From Schistocephalus solidus (Eukaryota; Platyhelminthes; Cestoda; Diphyllobothriidea; Diphyllobothriidae), in contig WEDG01002894.1 of the NCBI GenBank assembly GCA_017591395.1, forward strand, positions 62,001 through 126,000: DNA of 64,000 bases, read 5' to 3'. The notes under the pieces were generated by a model. It was not told where the DNA came from. It saw nothing but the letters and a program-made list of their open reading frames with translations, and ran no database searches. Position numbers and translations under genes: made by a program. Positions 1 through 10,715 of the stretch are shown here, piece after piece (positions within the stretch are counted from its first letter, which is position 1; each line of letters starts with the position of its first letter).

Positions 1-560
1 CCATGACGGCGTCATCCCAAATAACTTTAATGTGAAAATTGCAATATGAAAATATGGCAAAATACATTAAATAAGATAAACCCTGCATTGAGTGCGAGTT
101 TGTAGTGCAGTCATAAGATCATTTCTAGGACTCGTCCAAAAACGGCATTATCGCCTCCACCTATTACATTTTAATGTAGAGAAAAGAAGCTGGAAAAACG
201 AAGGCCTTTTAGTTCAATAACAACTGCAAATTAATTGTGCAGGGGCGGATAAAAGTGGCAAGCTCTCTTTCAAAAAGTAATGCAATCTTCCTTTCCAATC
301 AGGGCTTTTAATGCAGGAAAGTCAAAATAAATACCATAACAAATAAGTATTTTCTCTGCACCCTTTCGATAAACTACACTACTGTTACTGAAAACTATCT
401 ACTCTGATATTTGCTTAGATTAGCAAGCGGAAAGAGGCTGTTGACACAAATAAGAAAATTCACTGCTTCGAAAATTAATAGCAATTAAGACGGTTTTTTA
501 AATAGTTTGTAGTTTGCAATAAATTCTTTTAAATGTGTGCTAGATGGGTATCGTGCTTAC
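1..560. other. No gene recognised (3' intron or flank of the minus-strand coiled-coil gene)
   Basis: AT-rich sequence without a convincing open frame. It starts directly after the splice donor of the exon at 561-870, so it is most likely intron of that minus-strand gene. Confidence 0.5.
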
Positions 561-870
561 TTATAGCGAGAATCCCAGCGGCAGCCGTAGTTGAAGCATC
601 ATTGGCAGCAGCAGAAGCAACCGACTGAGACGCCACTGCTTCTTTGGCCTGCGCTAGCTCCGAAACCACGAGCTGGTAGTCTGCCTCTCTGAAGGCCAGT
701 TGACTGCCAAGGGCAGCCATGGTTTTGCGAGCCTCCTCACGCTCAGAAGCCAGCTGCATCTTTAGCTTACGAACTGTCTCCATGTTCGCGGCTGCGTTTC
801 GACTGCTGGCCTCCTTCAGGCTCGAAATTTCGCCCACCTTCAAGTAGAGTTCCTCCTTTAGCGAGATGAT
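561..870 (-). CDS. Coiled-coil coding exon, candidate ATRIP-like checkpoint protein
   Basis: An internal exon on the minus strand. The acceptor is a T-rich tract ending ttttttag just before base 870, and the donor gtaagc follows base 561. It translates without stops from IISLKEELYLKVGEISSLKE onward into a Lys/Glu/Ala-rich heptad-like stretch, followed by an Ala/Ser-rich tail. The spacing of EE-L-x-K-x-GEI-x-x-L-(K/R) and, about 35 residues on, L-x-S-(E/Q)-L-x-F-(K/R)-(E/D)-A resembles my recollection of the coiled coil of animal ATRIP, the partner that recruits the ATR kinase to RPA-coated DNA. It joins in phase 0 to the 49-nt exon upstream. The exon call is strong. The ATRIP name is inference, and coiled coils easily give false resemblance. 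Confidence 0.62.
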
Positions 871-946
871 CTAAAAAAGGGCTCCGTGAGTGATTGTGTA
901 GTGATGGGCAGCGAACGTGGAAACGCACATTAACATTTACGCATAC

Positions 947-995
947 CTCATCCTTAAGATGTTGCAGTTCGTCTTCCTTTTGTTGTTGGTGCCTT
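947..995 (-). CDS. 49-nt coding exon of the same coiled-coil gene
   Basis: On the minus strand, acceptor cctttag precedes base 995 and donor gtatgc follows base 947. The exon has one leading base and then reads RHQQQKEDELQHLKDE, which runs in phase 0 into the exon at 870-561 and extends the charged coiled coil. The preceding exon must end with two bases of a codon, so the start exon at 6223-6145, which ends with one, cannot be its direct neighbour. At least one exon between them has not been found. Confidence 0.55.
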
Positions 996-2154
996 CTAAA
1001 GGGAAATGAAATATGACCTGGCTAATTGGGTTATTCGTTGATAACACGTTTTCAATTGCTGATTACTATTGGAATTCGAGACTCCTGCATTTAAAACTCA
1101 AGACCCGACTGGAGAAAGCAGGTATACAATGCAAAGTGGACGGTGTTCATTTCTCTGGGGCGTATTTATAAAGCCAGGGCTCATTTAATAAAGACTCCAG
1201 GCGATGATAGATAATTTCATCCAAACGCTAATTATGCCACCGATATGACCGACATTGTGTTCCGAATGCTCCGAGTTATTTGGCCAAAGCCTAGCTATTA
1301 GTTGGGAGATTGGTTTCAGCTAGGCTCTTACTCGTGTTATCGTTGAGCTGTTTTTGAAGGCTCTGACCGCACAGCCTGGGTCTCAACGCTGAACGCAAAT
1401 AATATGTAGCTGTACTACGAATCCTTTAAGAAAGCAGCTACAAACGTCTGAGTCGAGCCTTGCTGTTTCGGATCGTTTATCGTATTAAGTGCGGAGTGCA
1501 AGTTGTCGACGAGACGATTCCTTGGCCGTGACATAAACGAAAATCTATCCAGAAACAGCGTGTGACTAAGCAAATCACCCTATTGAACCTGTCCCTTGGT
1601 AGGAGTACCTATTCCTGACATGCTAGGACTAACCAAGCTTTCTGGCACATAACAATGGCTAAACTCTGAAAAACGTCGATCGCATACTAGTTCGGCCATG
1701 TTGTACCAACTAAGCACGATACATGGCCTAGGAATTATCAGCTAGAATGACTGGCCATGACCCTTCTGAGTGCTCCAAAACGGCCCAGAGGGTGAGGCTG
1801 CAGACTACAAGATGCACGGTCTCAAGGGTCATAGGGCAGCTCATCTTCAAAATATTTACCGCACGGACGCGGACAGCCGCCTCTGAGGCGTTCTGAAGAA
1901 ATCGTTAGCAACAGCGGACATATTTGCGAAGATAGTATATTCTATGTTGGAAGTGCGTTCACCGATCGGGTTACAGGACATGCTCATCCCGTTGTGATTT
2001 CCGGCTCGATCTTAAGCTCTCACCGGCAGTCGCACAGCGGTAATTCGTATAAGGAAGGATACTAACGATAAAGATAAGGGAGATCCGGAGTGCCATTCCT
2101 GGCTTATGAGCTTGGCTAGCCCGGATTACCCGATCGCAACTGATAGAACAACCA
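996..2154. other. No gene recognised; probable intron
   Basis: No open frame or repeat could be assigned. The stretch lies between a minus-strand exon and a putative start exon 5 kb away, so it is likely intronic. Confidence 0.4.
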
Positions 2155-2335
2155 GCCTGTGGCTCAGTTGTTAGTGTTTGATTTACTAATGTTCAATAAC
2201 CAAAAGATAGCGGGTTCAAACCTCAGGTGCTCCCAAACCGGGGGTTGAGGAAGGCTGGCTGAGGACTTTTAATGAGCCAGAAATAGCTATCCCAGTCTCC
2301 CGGTTTTTGTTGGCAATCCCCGTCTGCCCATATTA
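2155..2335 (+). repeat. tRNA-derived SINE-like element
   Basis: An A-box-like sequence (tggctcagttgt, about 2160-2171) is followed about 40 bp later by a B-box-like sequence (ggttcaaacct, about 2213-2223). This is the spacing of an internal RNA polymerase III promoter. A GC-rich body follows (gctcccaaaccgggggttg). No cloverleaf or anticodon arm is evident, so this is called a degenerate SINE, not a tRNA gene. Its right end is not defined. Confidence 0.45.
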
Positions 2336-3600
2336 TATTCCGTCAAAGAATCAGAGTACCTAATCAACACAGGGCTCCTCGTAGGGACGAATAGAGCTTT
2401 TGACAGTCATCAGTAGATAAAGTACTCGGCATGGAACGACCTACGAATTTTTATTTAACGTGTCTGAAAACTAGAAATCGTCTCACTAATGGTGATAGCG
2501 GTAGGCCCTATCTGACTGAAAATATGACTCATGATAAAATCACTCTTGCGAAACACGCTGCGCCAACAGAAGTGACGCTGTGTAACACCTGAACACGTCA
2601 CCTAAGGTGAGGCCGAGGGGTAACGCGGCTTGCATTCCATCCTCCACATGTGCTTTTTCAGACTGCGTATCTAAAAAACACCAATTTAGTCGATCAGAAA
2701 TATCTCATCGATTATGTTTTTTACTTGACAAAGTACAGGTGATTCGGTTGTGGGTTGCGTAAGGTTGAAGGCAAATTGTACGGTACGTGATTTCGGCTGA
2801 GTCTGGCAAACTAAGGCATGTGTGGAGGGGATGAAAATAAACAGAAGGTTCACCCAGCACCAGTGGGCGTGACAACCGAACAAGTGTCAGTTAAAATTCT
2901 GTATGCAAACAGTTCACGTTCGCATTAGGAACGGCGTTAAAATGCACCTAAGGAAGCCAAGGCAGTCTATTATAAGTGAAGGTCAAACGCCAAGTTATAT
3001 TTCAGGAAAGCAGCAATATAAGTTTGCAAAGGGGTTCGAACGGCGAAAAAATAGCATAACCTTGTATCAGTAAAACTGCATACCTATTAGTTTCTTAGTA
3101 TGTACAACTGATCCTAAATGATGGCTAAGCAGTAAACATATTTTCGAGTTCCGGAAGGAAACGATGCGGTTAGAAGGTTTCGCAAGAACTAATAAATTTT
3201 CGGGGCCAAATTGGAAGGAACAGATACCCAAAAATTATCAGCCGCTGCCTCCGTAAGCGCTTAGTTAAGGGCGTCACTTTGCAGGTGGTAGGTCGCATCA
3301 TGTTCCTTATGCATGTTTTTGCTGTTCCGCATGGCTCTTATCTGTGGCTCCCTAAAGCTAAGCTCTGCCTTGTAGCCGCACCCCGGTAACCGCTTCGACT
3401 GGTGGGTTAAACCAGATGAGGGCATCTGGTGTTTTTGGTCCCAACACTCAGAAATTCTGCTCCCTTCCAGTGATCCATAGTGGTTAACCCTTGGGGTGAA
3501 CGGAGTATAAAGTTTCCTAAATAAATGCTGGGGCCAGGTCATCAGCACGCTGACCGTGACTCGCAGATGTAAGATACACGGCTAAAACAACCATGCATTT
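2336..3600. other. No gene recognised
   Basis: Only short open frames without recognisable similarity are present. A minus-strand frame of about 95 codons at 3261-3548 has a good-looking acceptor upstream (ttgttttag before 3581), but its phase does not fit the start exon at 6223-6145. Confidence 0.35.
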
Positions 3601-3842
3601 GCTTTTGTGATCAGGGCGTCAAAACTGTCATTAGATGTTTATGCCGATTTTCCTCTATTCGGTATTCGTACATCACCAATCGGGGATCGTCATTTAGGTC
3701 AAACGACGTTCAGCAATTCCTCCACGATAAAAGAGTGCCAACTTAAAGGACAACTTCGAAAAATCCCTATGGAAACGGGCAGGTTGAGCGTTTGAAGCAA
3801 TCTTTATGGAAGACGTTTTTACTTGCTCTTAAATCCTAAAAT

Positions 3843-4269
3843 TTGCCGGTTACGCACTGGGAATGCGTTCCACTGGATGCTTTGCACTCAACCGGATCAA
3901 TGTTGCGTACCGCTACCAATGCAATGTCATATGAAAGAATTTCTGTCTACAAGTGGATGTTAACCACAGGGGTAACTATCCATACGACGCTCATTTGTTC
4001 TGGCCGAGTGCTGTTGCATAAGAACGGTCAACAGCCCAAATATTATTCGCTCGTTGAGGTCGATCTGCTCCAGTGCAAACCCCGATATGCTCAAATAGGG
4101 TTCGATAATAGCAAAGAAATCGTATTCATTCGACTGCTTGCTCGCAGAGTAGAAAACGATATCGGTGATTGTCATAAGGACATGGCCACATTCTTACTCG
4201 AAGATCCCATTCCGTTTTCCCCTGACCACCAAATTAACATTGAGAAAGGAAGCGACACCAGTTCACCTG
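3843..4269 (+). CDS. Unrecognised open frame, possible exon
   Basis: An open frame that runs to a stop at 4293-4295. The first ATG is at about 3900. A consensus-like donor (ctg|gtaagg) at about 4270 would end it before the stop, so it reads as a possible 5' or internal exon of about 120-140 codons. The product is mixed hydrophobic and charged, contains a stretch YYSLVEVDLLQCKPRYAQI, and has no motif I recognise. It lies opposite the proposed intron of the minus-strand gene. It could also be part of an unrecognised element. Confidence 0.3.
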
Positions 4270-4295
4270 GTAAGGAGTGTTTTAGCGTATTTTAA

Positions 4296-4689
4296 TGTCC
4301 ATAACGATGATTATGTCCATATGCCTAACATAGAACACTGATAAAACAAAAACAACAACGCGTTCATCAATAATCCATTCGCAACAGAGACGTCTAGAAT
4401 TTGTAACATGCAAATGTTCCCCCTATATGTGTCCTACCATGATCCCCTATCTGTTGGCAGGAGAGAATGTCATACCAACTTATTAACCTGAGCCAGTTTT
4501 TCTCATTAATTACTGTTCTGTTTCTCCTTTAGTTACGATACCTTAACTGTAAGATAAACAAAGCCCTATTTTAGAGTATCCAATCGTTCTTATTCTTCCA
4601 TCCTATTTTGCTCTTGCTATTTGACTCGTGTGATTTTGGCTATTCCAATTAAAACACTCCGTTTTCTTCTTGTGAAAGTCCGGTCTACT
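4296..4689. other. No gene recognised
   Basis: AT-rich spacer with no supported feature. Confidence 0.4.
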
Positions 4690-4922
4690 GCGCGAGGACA
4701 ATGTGTGTGGCACGCGTGGGAGGGGTGCTCGGTTCTGTCAGCCACTTCATCCGATCCCGCCTGCGGCCTTCTTAACTCTTTCATGATACCGAGCCTAGGC
4801 GGGTGAGAGGAGAGAGCAAGACCATTATCACTATAACCTAGTTCACACCCAAGTCACTGTCCTTGCGCCCACACTGCTGTGGGGCACACGGTACACATAG
4901 TCGGAAACGGCAGTCCAACTGC
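4690..4922 (+). mobile_element. Solo 3' tail of the RTE-zinc-finger LINE, old copy
   Basis: It is a diverged copy of the 3'-terminal sequence of the RTE-like elements at 13745-17003 and 35866-40120. Shared landmarks in order are a gtggcacgcg-type start, gccttcttaactctttcatga, the ggcgggtgagaggag box, aagtcactgtccttgcgcc, and an end near ccaactgc. The coding part is absent, so this is either a 5'-truncated insertion or a short non-autonomous relative. Confidence 0.7.
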
Positions 4923-6144
4923 AAACACTCGTACCAGAATCAAGCAGATAATTGACCCACAGGATACCGGTGAGCAATGGGGTGTGGCTTATCAAATCCC
5001 ACGCACGACTGTCTCTGCCATTCTACAGACTGGATAACACGACGACTCAGCTGAAGAATACTCGGGCAAAAACGGACCTTCAGATGCGACCCCCCGTCTT
5101 AAGTTGCTACTCATACCCGGTAGGAAGTCCACGAATTCAACAAAGCAAACATACGGATAAGGGTTAGCAGCTCCAGTACGATTACGAAAGATCAGGCTGT
5201 TTCTGTGACCGCATGTTCATTTCGTTTGCAACTAGGTTTTTCAGCATGAAAAACCAATACAAAAAGGAGATCATGGCGGCTTTGAACGCGATCTACGACG
5301 CAGCTAGTGCAAATGCGTAAGGGTAATTTACAAATGAAATAAGCCACTAAAAAACTTAAAACTGACGACAACAATAATACAAGCCTAATACTCCACCATC
5401 CTCAGCTTAACCATACTGGTAGGCGATCTTGCAAGCATTTTAATAAGAATTTGAACCAGCAAACGCCTGTTGTAATAAGTTGACAATGACCTGGGCTAGC
5501 TCTTTTCATGGGGGTACAGCGATGAAAAAATTGTGCAGCCGAACCTCTGCGGAGATTGATTAAGCTGATCGTTCGTAATTATTTTTCCTTAAAGAGTAGG
5601 GTGAAAAGTTAGGTCTTATACAAGGATAAACGAAGTTCTACAAGCCAGATAATGAACACCAGCGTTGAAAGGGTGGTAGCGAAGAGGGATGGCAGCAATA
5701 CGTATCAAGCGATTATATTCTGTGCGTAATAACCAGTGAAGGGAACTAAGTTAGAGGAAATAGAGTAGAAGTCTACGGTGAAACGCGAAAGACGGCTACC
5801 TTTGATATTAACGAAAGGAACCAGAGAGGAATCGGGTCCCCCCTTCTGAATTAATCCAGGGGCTCAAAATATACTCAAGCGATCCGGCTTCAGAAACAGT
5901 GTGAAAGAAACAATTCAGATTGATACTTTTTTAAATACCGTTTAAGTAAATTAGCTTAAACGTTTTAAAACAGGGCAACAACGGCTTACAGGTCGAACTC
6001 CGGACACCTTGACGTGTTTGCATCGAGTGAACTAGTCTTTGATAGTTTGAACCCACCAATTCGGCCCGATGCTTTAAAGCGATCTCGATTTTTTGCGTAA
6101 CAATTACTGTTAACTACAGTGGTAAGGATAAGGGGAAAAATTAC
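4923..6144. other. No gene recognised; probable intron
   Basis: No supported open frame, RNA or repeat was found. It lies between the putative start exon and downstream exons of the minus-strand coiled-coil gene. Confidence 0.35.
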
Positions 6145-6223
6145 CTTCAGATGTTGCGGAATACTGCGTACAGACGAGGTCAAACTGGTCCAGGACATCC
6201 TGTGCCAAATCCTCGTCGTCCAT
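6145..6223 (-). CDS. Probable start exon of the minus-strand gene (acidic N terminus)
   Basis: The ATG is the complement of 6221-6223. The exon reads MDDEDLAQDVLDQFDLVCTQ and continues for six more residues to a donor (gaag|gtaatt) after base 6145, leaving one base of the next codon. The very acidic start recalls the RPA-binding acidic motif at the N terminus of ATRIP, which would fit the coiled coil encoded downstream. The link is inference: no connecting exon was found, and the phase of the 49-nt exon shows at least one is missing. It might belong to a different gene. Confidence 0.45.
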
Positions 6224-6993
6224 GGGTAGAGCGAGGGGCTTTCATCAACGCCTACATAGATCAAATTATTTTGATAAGACAATTAACACCAACTAGAAAC
6301 AAAAAAATCAATTTATCAGATCAAACTGAATGTCCGTGGAGCGTCCTTTAATTAAAACTCAATTCAAATTAGAATCAACAGAGAAGATAATAGACAGAAG
6401 CAAGATATACAAGTCTGATTCAGTTAAATATTCTTGGAAAAAATAAAGAATAGACATGCCTGAAAAAAGTTATCGCGCGGCAGGCCTGAACAACGCTCGT
6501 TAAGATGGATTGCATACCGTGGCAGAGGGCGTCCAATGAACCGCTCAGCCAGGACGTGGTGACGATTTTAATAAGGTTGTCATTCCTCACTTCGTTTCTA
6601 TTGGTCGTACAAGCTGGTGGTTGATTGGTTTTTTTCGAAAGAATTATTTTAATATTTAGGGTGTAACGGCGCGAAAGGGGATAAGTGTTTTTTTGGGACC
6701 AAGGAAGCGGTTCTTATAAAAAAAGCGTTGAATTTTCTCTTGCGCATCCTTTCTTTGTCTTGCAGGCAGAAGAGCCAAAGTTTAAAACATCTATCAAAGG
6801 AGATTCGGTGATTATTTTAACGAATAATAGTGACCTATGTACGCTTCCCCCAACCTTTTTTTCAATTATGTAATCTTTCCTTGTAAACTCATCCTTTTCT
6901 TAAACTGCTGCCCGATAACTTGGAATACAACAAATCGCTCCTTTTCATCTCTTTTCCCCATAAACTGTATCCGTTTGCATTGCTGTGTAAAAA
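6224..6993. other. Intergenic; no supported feature
   Basis: AT-rich. It separates the putative minus-strand start exon from the first gag-like codons of the Gypsy element, so a promoter for the minus-strand gene would lie here. No LTR pair was recognised. Confidence 0.35.
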
Positions 6994-7760
6994 ATGAGCG
7001 TTGACGACACATCATCCATTTCCGAACCTATGAGTCATTTAGAGGAGAAGACTATCATATCAGGAGAAACAACTACAGAGAACAATCCCGCAGTTGGTCC
7101 ATCTACTACAGTGGTGGCAGCACGCAGAACGTACCTACAGCCAACACAGAATACAGGTACCAGCAGTGCATCAATACATAATGTACACATACCGTTGTAG
7201 GAGGGTAAAGAAGCATTCTCAAGATAGCTCAGAATTTCCAACTTTTGTCTGAATGGAGTAACGGTGCCAGTCAATTCCCATACGTTCCTCAAGGCCCTAG
7301 TGCCTAGACAACTTGATAAAATACTATACGCTCGACTACATGATGAACTCATTTATGAAACCCTCTGCCAACGTCTGGCCAACTTATTTGGGCTGACACA
7401 CTCCTTAGGGGATGCTGTCAAGCAACCAAATAACAGACGCCTCAATCCTGGAGAGACCGTAAACCAGCTAGTCAAGGATCTGCAACGCCTTTCAGGGATG
7501 CTTTTCGAACCTTAGCGACCGCGGATAAGGACACTGATTTTCTTCACTATTTTACCCAAGCGATACCAACTTCCTTTCGATCACGGTCGCTACTACTAAA
7601 ACCCCCGGAAGACATTCAAGACGCAGTCGATAGAGCGGAGCGATACATGCTTTTGAGTACTTTCAATCAGGTTCACTCTGACATCGGCGACGCGCAACCG
7701 TAGCATGGCTATCACTCAAATTCTGAGCCGAATAATTATTTCGCTAACCTTTTAAATGTC
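6994..7760 (+). pseudogene. Gypsy gag remnant
   Basis: The start ATG gives an acidic Ser/Thr-rich N terminus. After a stop near 7200 the frame continues to about 7515 (from VPVNSHTFLKALVPRQLD through RLNPGETVNQLVKDLQRL), and after another shift it is traceable to about 7760. The order of acidic N terminus, helical capsid-like segment with a P-G-E-x-V-x-Q-x-V-x-D-L-x-R-L motif, and short basic tail suits a Gypsy gag. No zinc knuckle (CCHC) was found in what remains. Confidence 0.65.
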
Positions 7761-7937
7761 CCAAGGTGGTTCAACTATAAATCAACGAAGTAGACACTTT
7801 TGAAGGTCAGGAGGTTCACTGCCGTTCCACAACTAAGCTTGCACCTTCAATGGCACTCTATTTACGCTTTCAAATACTCCATGCCATGATACCCGTAGCA
7901 AGAATTCTCCATTTTACGTTAACCAAGTATTCGGTAA

Positions 7938-8179
7938 CTCAGACGTGGTGGTACGCCCAGGGGCGGCTCCGGCCCCACCAGCCACCTGCGCACTCTCCCA
8001 TCTCCGGTCTTCTTGACTCTGTCTTGACACTGGGCTCAGGTGGGGGAGGAGGAAATTGTACGGTATTTGCAGCGCAAGGCTACTATCACTGAAAACTAAT
8101 TCACGCGCAAGTCACCGTCCCTGCACCACCTGGTGTGGAGCATACGGTGGACCTCGTAGAAATCGACGATTGGTCTGTC
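7938..8179 (+). mobile_element. Solo RTE-zinc-finger LINE 3' tail inside Gypsy, with a 9-bp target duplication
   Basis: It closely matches the 3' end of the RTE element at about 39880-40120 (gtggtggtacgcccagg, cggctccggccccaccagcc, ggtgggggaggagg, aagtcaccgtccctgcacca) and ends at ctgtc. It is flanked by attcggtaa at 7929-7937 and 8180-8188, a 9-bp direct repeat expected from target-primed insertion. Only about 240 bp were inserted, all noncoding. Confidence 0.8.
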
Positions 8180-8188
8180 ATTCGGTAA

Positions 8189-8540
8189 TCTAGAAGTTTA
8201 AGCACTAATAGACACCGATGCTACCATATAATTTGTTAATCCTCGTACTGTACCGCAAAATGTGTGCGCAGACAAATGCCAGTCATGCCCCTTAACCACG
8301 CTGACCTCAGGAAACGGTTAGCATATGAAAATCCTGGGTACTATTCCACTAAAAGTCACTCTTCCTAACGCAACAGTCAATCACACGTTCACACTGACAC
8401 CCTATTTTAGTTGAGATATACTTCTGGGCATATATTGCTTAGCACATCAAGGCTGCTACATTGACGTTAGACAACGCACGATCCAATGTACCCCGAAGAA
8501 GGACCTGCCAAGTCGGTCACTGACCTTCGACGAAAGAGTC
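8189..8540 (+). pseudogene. Gypsy aspartic protease remnant
   Basis: The frame reads A-L-I-D-T-D-A-T around 8202, where retropepsins have D-(T/S)-G-A. The catalytic Asp is kept but the Gly is replaced, and a stop follows two residues later. Downstream, ILGTIPLKVTLPNATVNHTF, DILLGI and a Y-I-D-V-R stretch follow the order expected of a Gypsy protease flap and C-terminal hydrophobic motif. Inactive. Confidence 0.75.
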
Positions 8541-8654
8541 ATATGTACGGAAGTTTTCACAGCAGTTTAAATTACGCTCATGTCTACTGATGATATATTG
8601 CCGAGGTAAACAGGAGAAGAATACGACCATCAGGCTCTAAGAGAGATACTACGC
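8541..8654 (+). repeat. Left copy of a 114-bp target-site duplication
   Basis: It starts atatgtacggaag and ends gagagatactacgc. By direct comparison it is identical base for base to 9237-9350. It is Gypsy sequence (the protease-RT linker) duplicated when the LINE fragment between the two copies inserted. Confidence 0.95.
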
Positions 8655-9236
8655 ACCAGTCATCGAGATGTATTTTTATTTCTTCCTTTGGCACGCACAG
8701 TTAGATACCGACAGTTTTTTCGGTAAACGCTATAGCAATCTGGAATAAGTTACCTAGAAGTATCAAAAATTCAACAAAGCTATCCCTTGTTTACGCGAAC
8801 TGTCACTAGTTTTTCTACATTCAGGACACCTTCCAAAACTTTTTGGGTGCTGACTCTGTTGAAGCTCTCTTCGGTTCTGATGGCGTTCATGGACTCTGAA
8901 TCCTGTGCCGGTCTTCATGCTGAGGGCAATATTACTGGCTCTCCAGACCTCAATCGGCTTATTTCTCAGTCGACAGCGAACAGCCGCTCGCCGAAATACC
9001 TGCTGGTGCAGAATATCGGATCCGTAACACTGAATGGAGAGGTTCTTCACCGGGCACCTGTGTTAACGCGTCCCTGTCCAGAACTTTAATTACTCAATAA
9101 GCTGCAGTTTTTTCTCCTGAAAACACCTGAAACAACGATCAGGAGTTTTTCACTGTCAGCTTGACCCTCTACTGTATATATATACATTTTTTTTTTTGAC
9201 CTTGCCTGTAAACTGGCAATAAATAAATAAAATAAA
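8655..9236 (+). mobile_element. 5'-truncated family-1 LINE insertion (3' 582 bp)
   Basis: It matches the 3' end of the full-length family-1 LINE from about 26540 to 27110, starting at accagtcatc and ending in the same aataaataaataaaataaa tail. It includes the last codons of the RT ORF and the 3' UTR. Together with the 114-bp flanking duplication this is a clear target-primed insertion, oriented like the host Gypsy element. Confidence 0.93.
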
Positions 9237-9350
9237 ATATGTACGGAAGTTTTCACAGCAGTTTAAATTACGCTCATGTCTACTGATGATATATTGCCGA
9301 GGTAAACAGGAGAAGAATACGACCATCAGGCTCTAAGAGAGATACTACGC
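9237..9350 (+). repeat. Right copy of the 114-bp target-site duplication
   Basis: Identical to 8541-8654. The first few bases (atat) abut the A/T-rich LINE tail, so the boundary may shift by a few bases. Confidence 0.95.
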
Positions 9351-9586
9351 GTTTTTCAAGGCATTTTTGCGTGGTACGCGTACTTCCTCTGACACACAAT
9401 TAGTATTTGTCACGCTATTGACACGGAGGCATCCTTATCCATTTGACAACCACAACGTAGGATCCCAATACATTATCAAGATGAAGTGCGTAACCTATTG
9501 GATAGTATGCTAGCTGCTAGTTGGAGTACTACGACCGTAACAATCGCCTTGGAACTCTCCGGTTACTTTGTCCCCAAAAACTTCGC
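9351..9586 (+). pseudogene. Gypsy RT N-terminal segment
   Basis: It continues the frame of 8600-8654 across the LINE insertion: an F-Q-G-I-F-A-W motif, then H-A-I-D-T, then R-(R)-I-P-I-H-Y-Q-D-E-V-R-N-L-L-D-S-M-L-A-A near 9480-9520. This is the standard approach to the Gypsy RT fingers. Frameshifts follow, and the reading is lost near 9586 where the inverted LINE begins. Confidence 0.8.
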
Positions 9587-10715
9587 TTCTGTATTCATTA
9601 CCAATGTCTTAGAATTTAGAATTTATATTAAGTTAGCACCGGCAAGGCACTGTCTAAACAAACATTGCTAACGAAATAAAGTTATGACAGTGTGTAGATA
9701 AAATGTACAAATACATAATAATGTAGACAGAACTTGTCCTGCTAGGTCAAAAATTAGCGATTTTTTGAGATGAATAGCGAACTAGAAAGATAGGCAGTGA
9801 AAAAAACTCGTACCTTAAAAATGGATTCAGAGTTCAATAGGCCTTCATTTTTGACTAGAAGGTAGGAATAAAAACGGCTAAGGAAAATAAGGTCAGGTAG
9901 TAGAGTAGGGTAATACTGCAGAAGCATTTCAGAATGAGATAAGGAAACATCGAGATGGTTCCTTCTTGATCACTTAGGCGTATGAAACAAAATCTCCTGA
10001 AAATGCGTCAATGTACTTGAGGCCTTAGCATCCTAAGATCCAGAATTGAATTCTGATAATGGTAAGTACCCAACGAAACCTCAGAATTTTAGACTGTGGA
10101 CCACCGAATGTGTACCTCCGAATGACTTCATCGTTTGGATGTCTGGTGACATAAGGAGACCTTATGGTTCATGGGGTACACGAGGTAGCGAAAAATATAG
10201 TTTCAAGAGGGTTATTTAAATTCCCGATGGTCCTTTCTCCGAGTCATGGGGAAAGCTACTGGGAAAAGATGAGGAAATTGAAAGGTTAATAGAATCAGTG
10301 TTAACATAAATGTTCAGTCTTCGCTTGAATGCTGATAGACTAGGTAAGGACCAAGTTTCAATCGGCAAGTAATTCAAAATAAAGCTATACCTATAAGCAA
10401 AGAATAATTAGCGTTTACACGTGGATGATGCGGGACGAGGTATAATTATTGCAGAATTTCTTAAGTTATAAGGAAGACTAATGGGGGCATTGACAGAAAG
10501 CTTGGGAAGATTTGAGCTATTAGTAAGTCGGAAAAGGAGACAGAATTCTGCTACCAGTCTCCTGACCCAAAGAAATTTTAACTTCGTTAGTTGGCATCTT
10601 GTTGAGTAGGAAGTAGTTGAAAATGTCGGAAGCAGTAGTTTTTTGTGAAATGTCTTTGGATATTTTCAATTTTTGAACGGCTAGATTCGTTCATTTAACC
10701 GAAGAAATGACAGAA
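9587..10715 (-). mobile_element. Inverted LINE 3' end (family E) inserted in Gypsy RT
   Basis: Its reverse complement aligns along its length with 17003-18108. Shared landmarks are cgttcaaaaattgaaaat, ctttccccatgactcggag, cctcgtgtaccccatgaacc, and the 3' end aggcactgtc..aaacaaacatt. The 5' part encodes the last residues of a LINE ORF2 and the rest is 3' UTR. The insertion coincides with loss of about 20 codons of Gypsy RT. Confidence 0.82.

Noticed and set aside
3261..3548. 95-codon minus-strand frame with an upstream acceptor-like site
   Set aside because: Its phase does not fit the candidate start exon, no donor keeps it in the proposed gene, and the peptide has no recognisable pattern.
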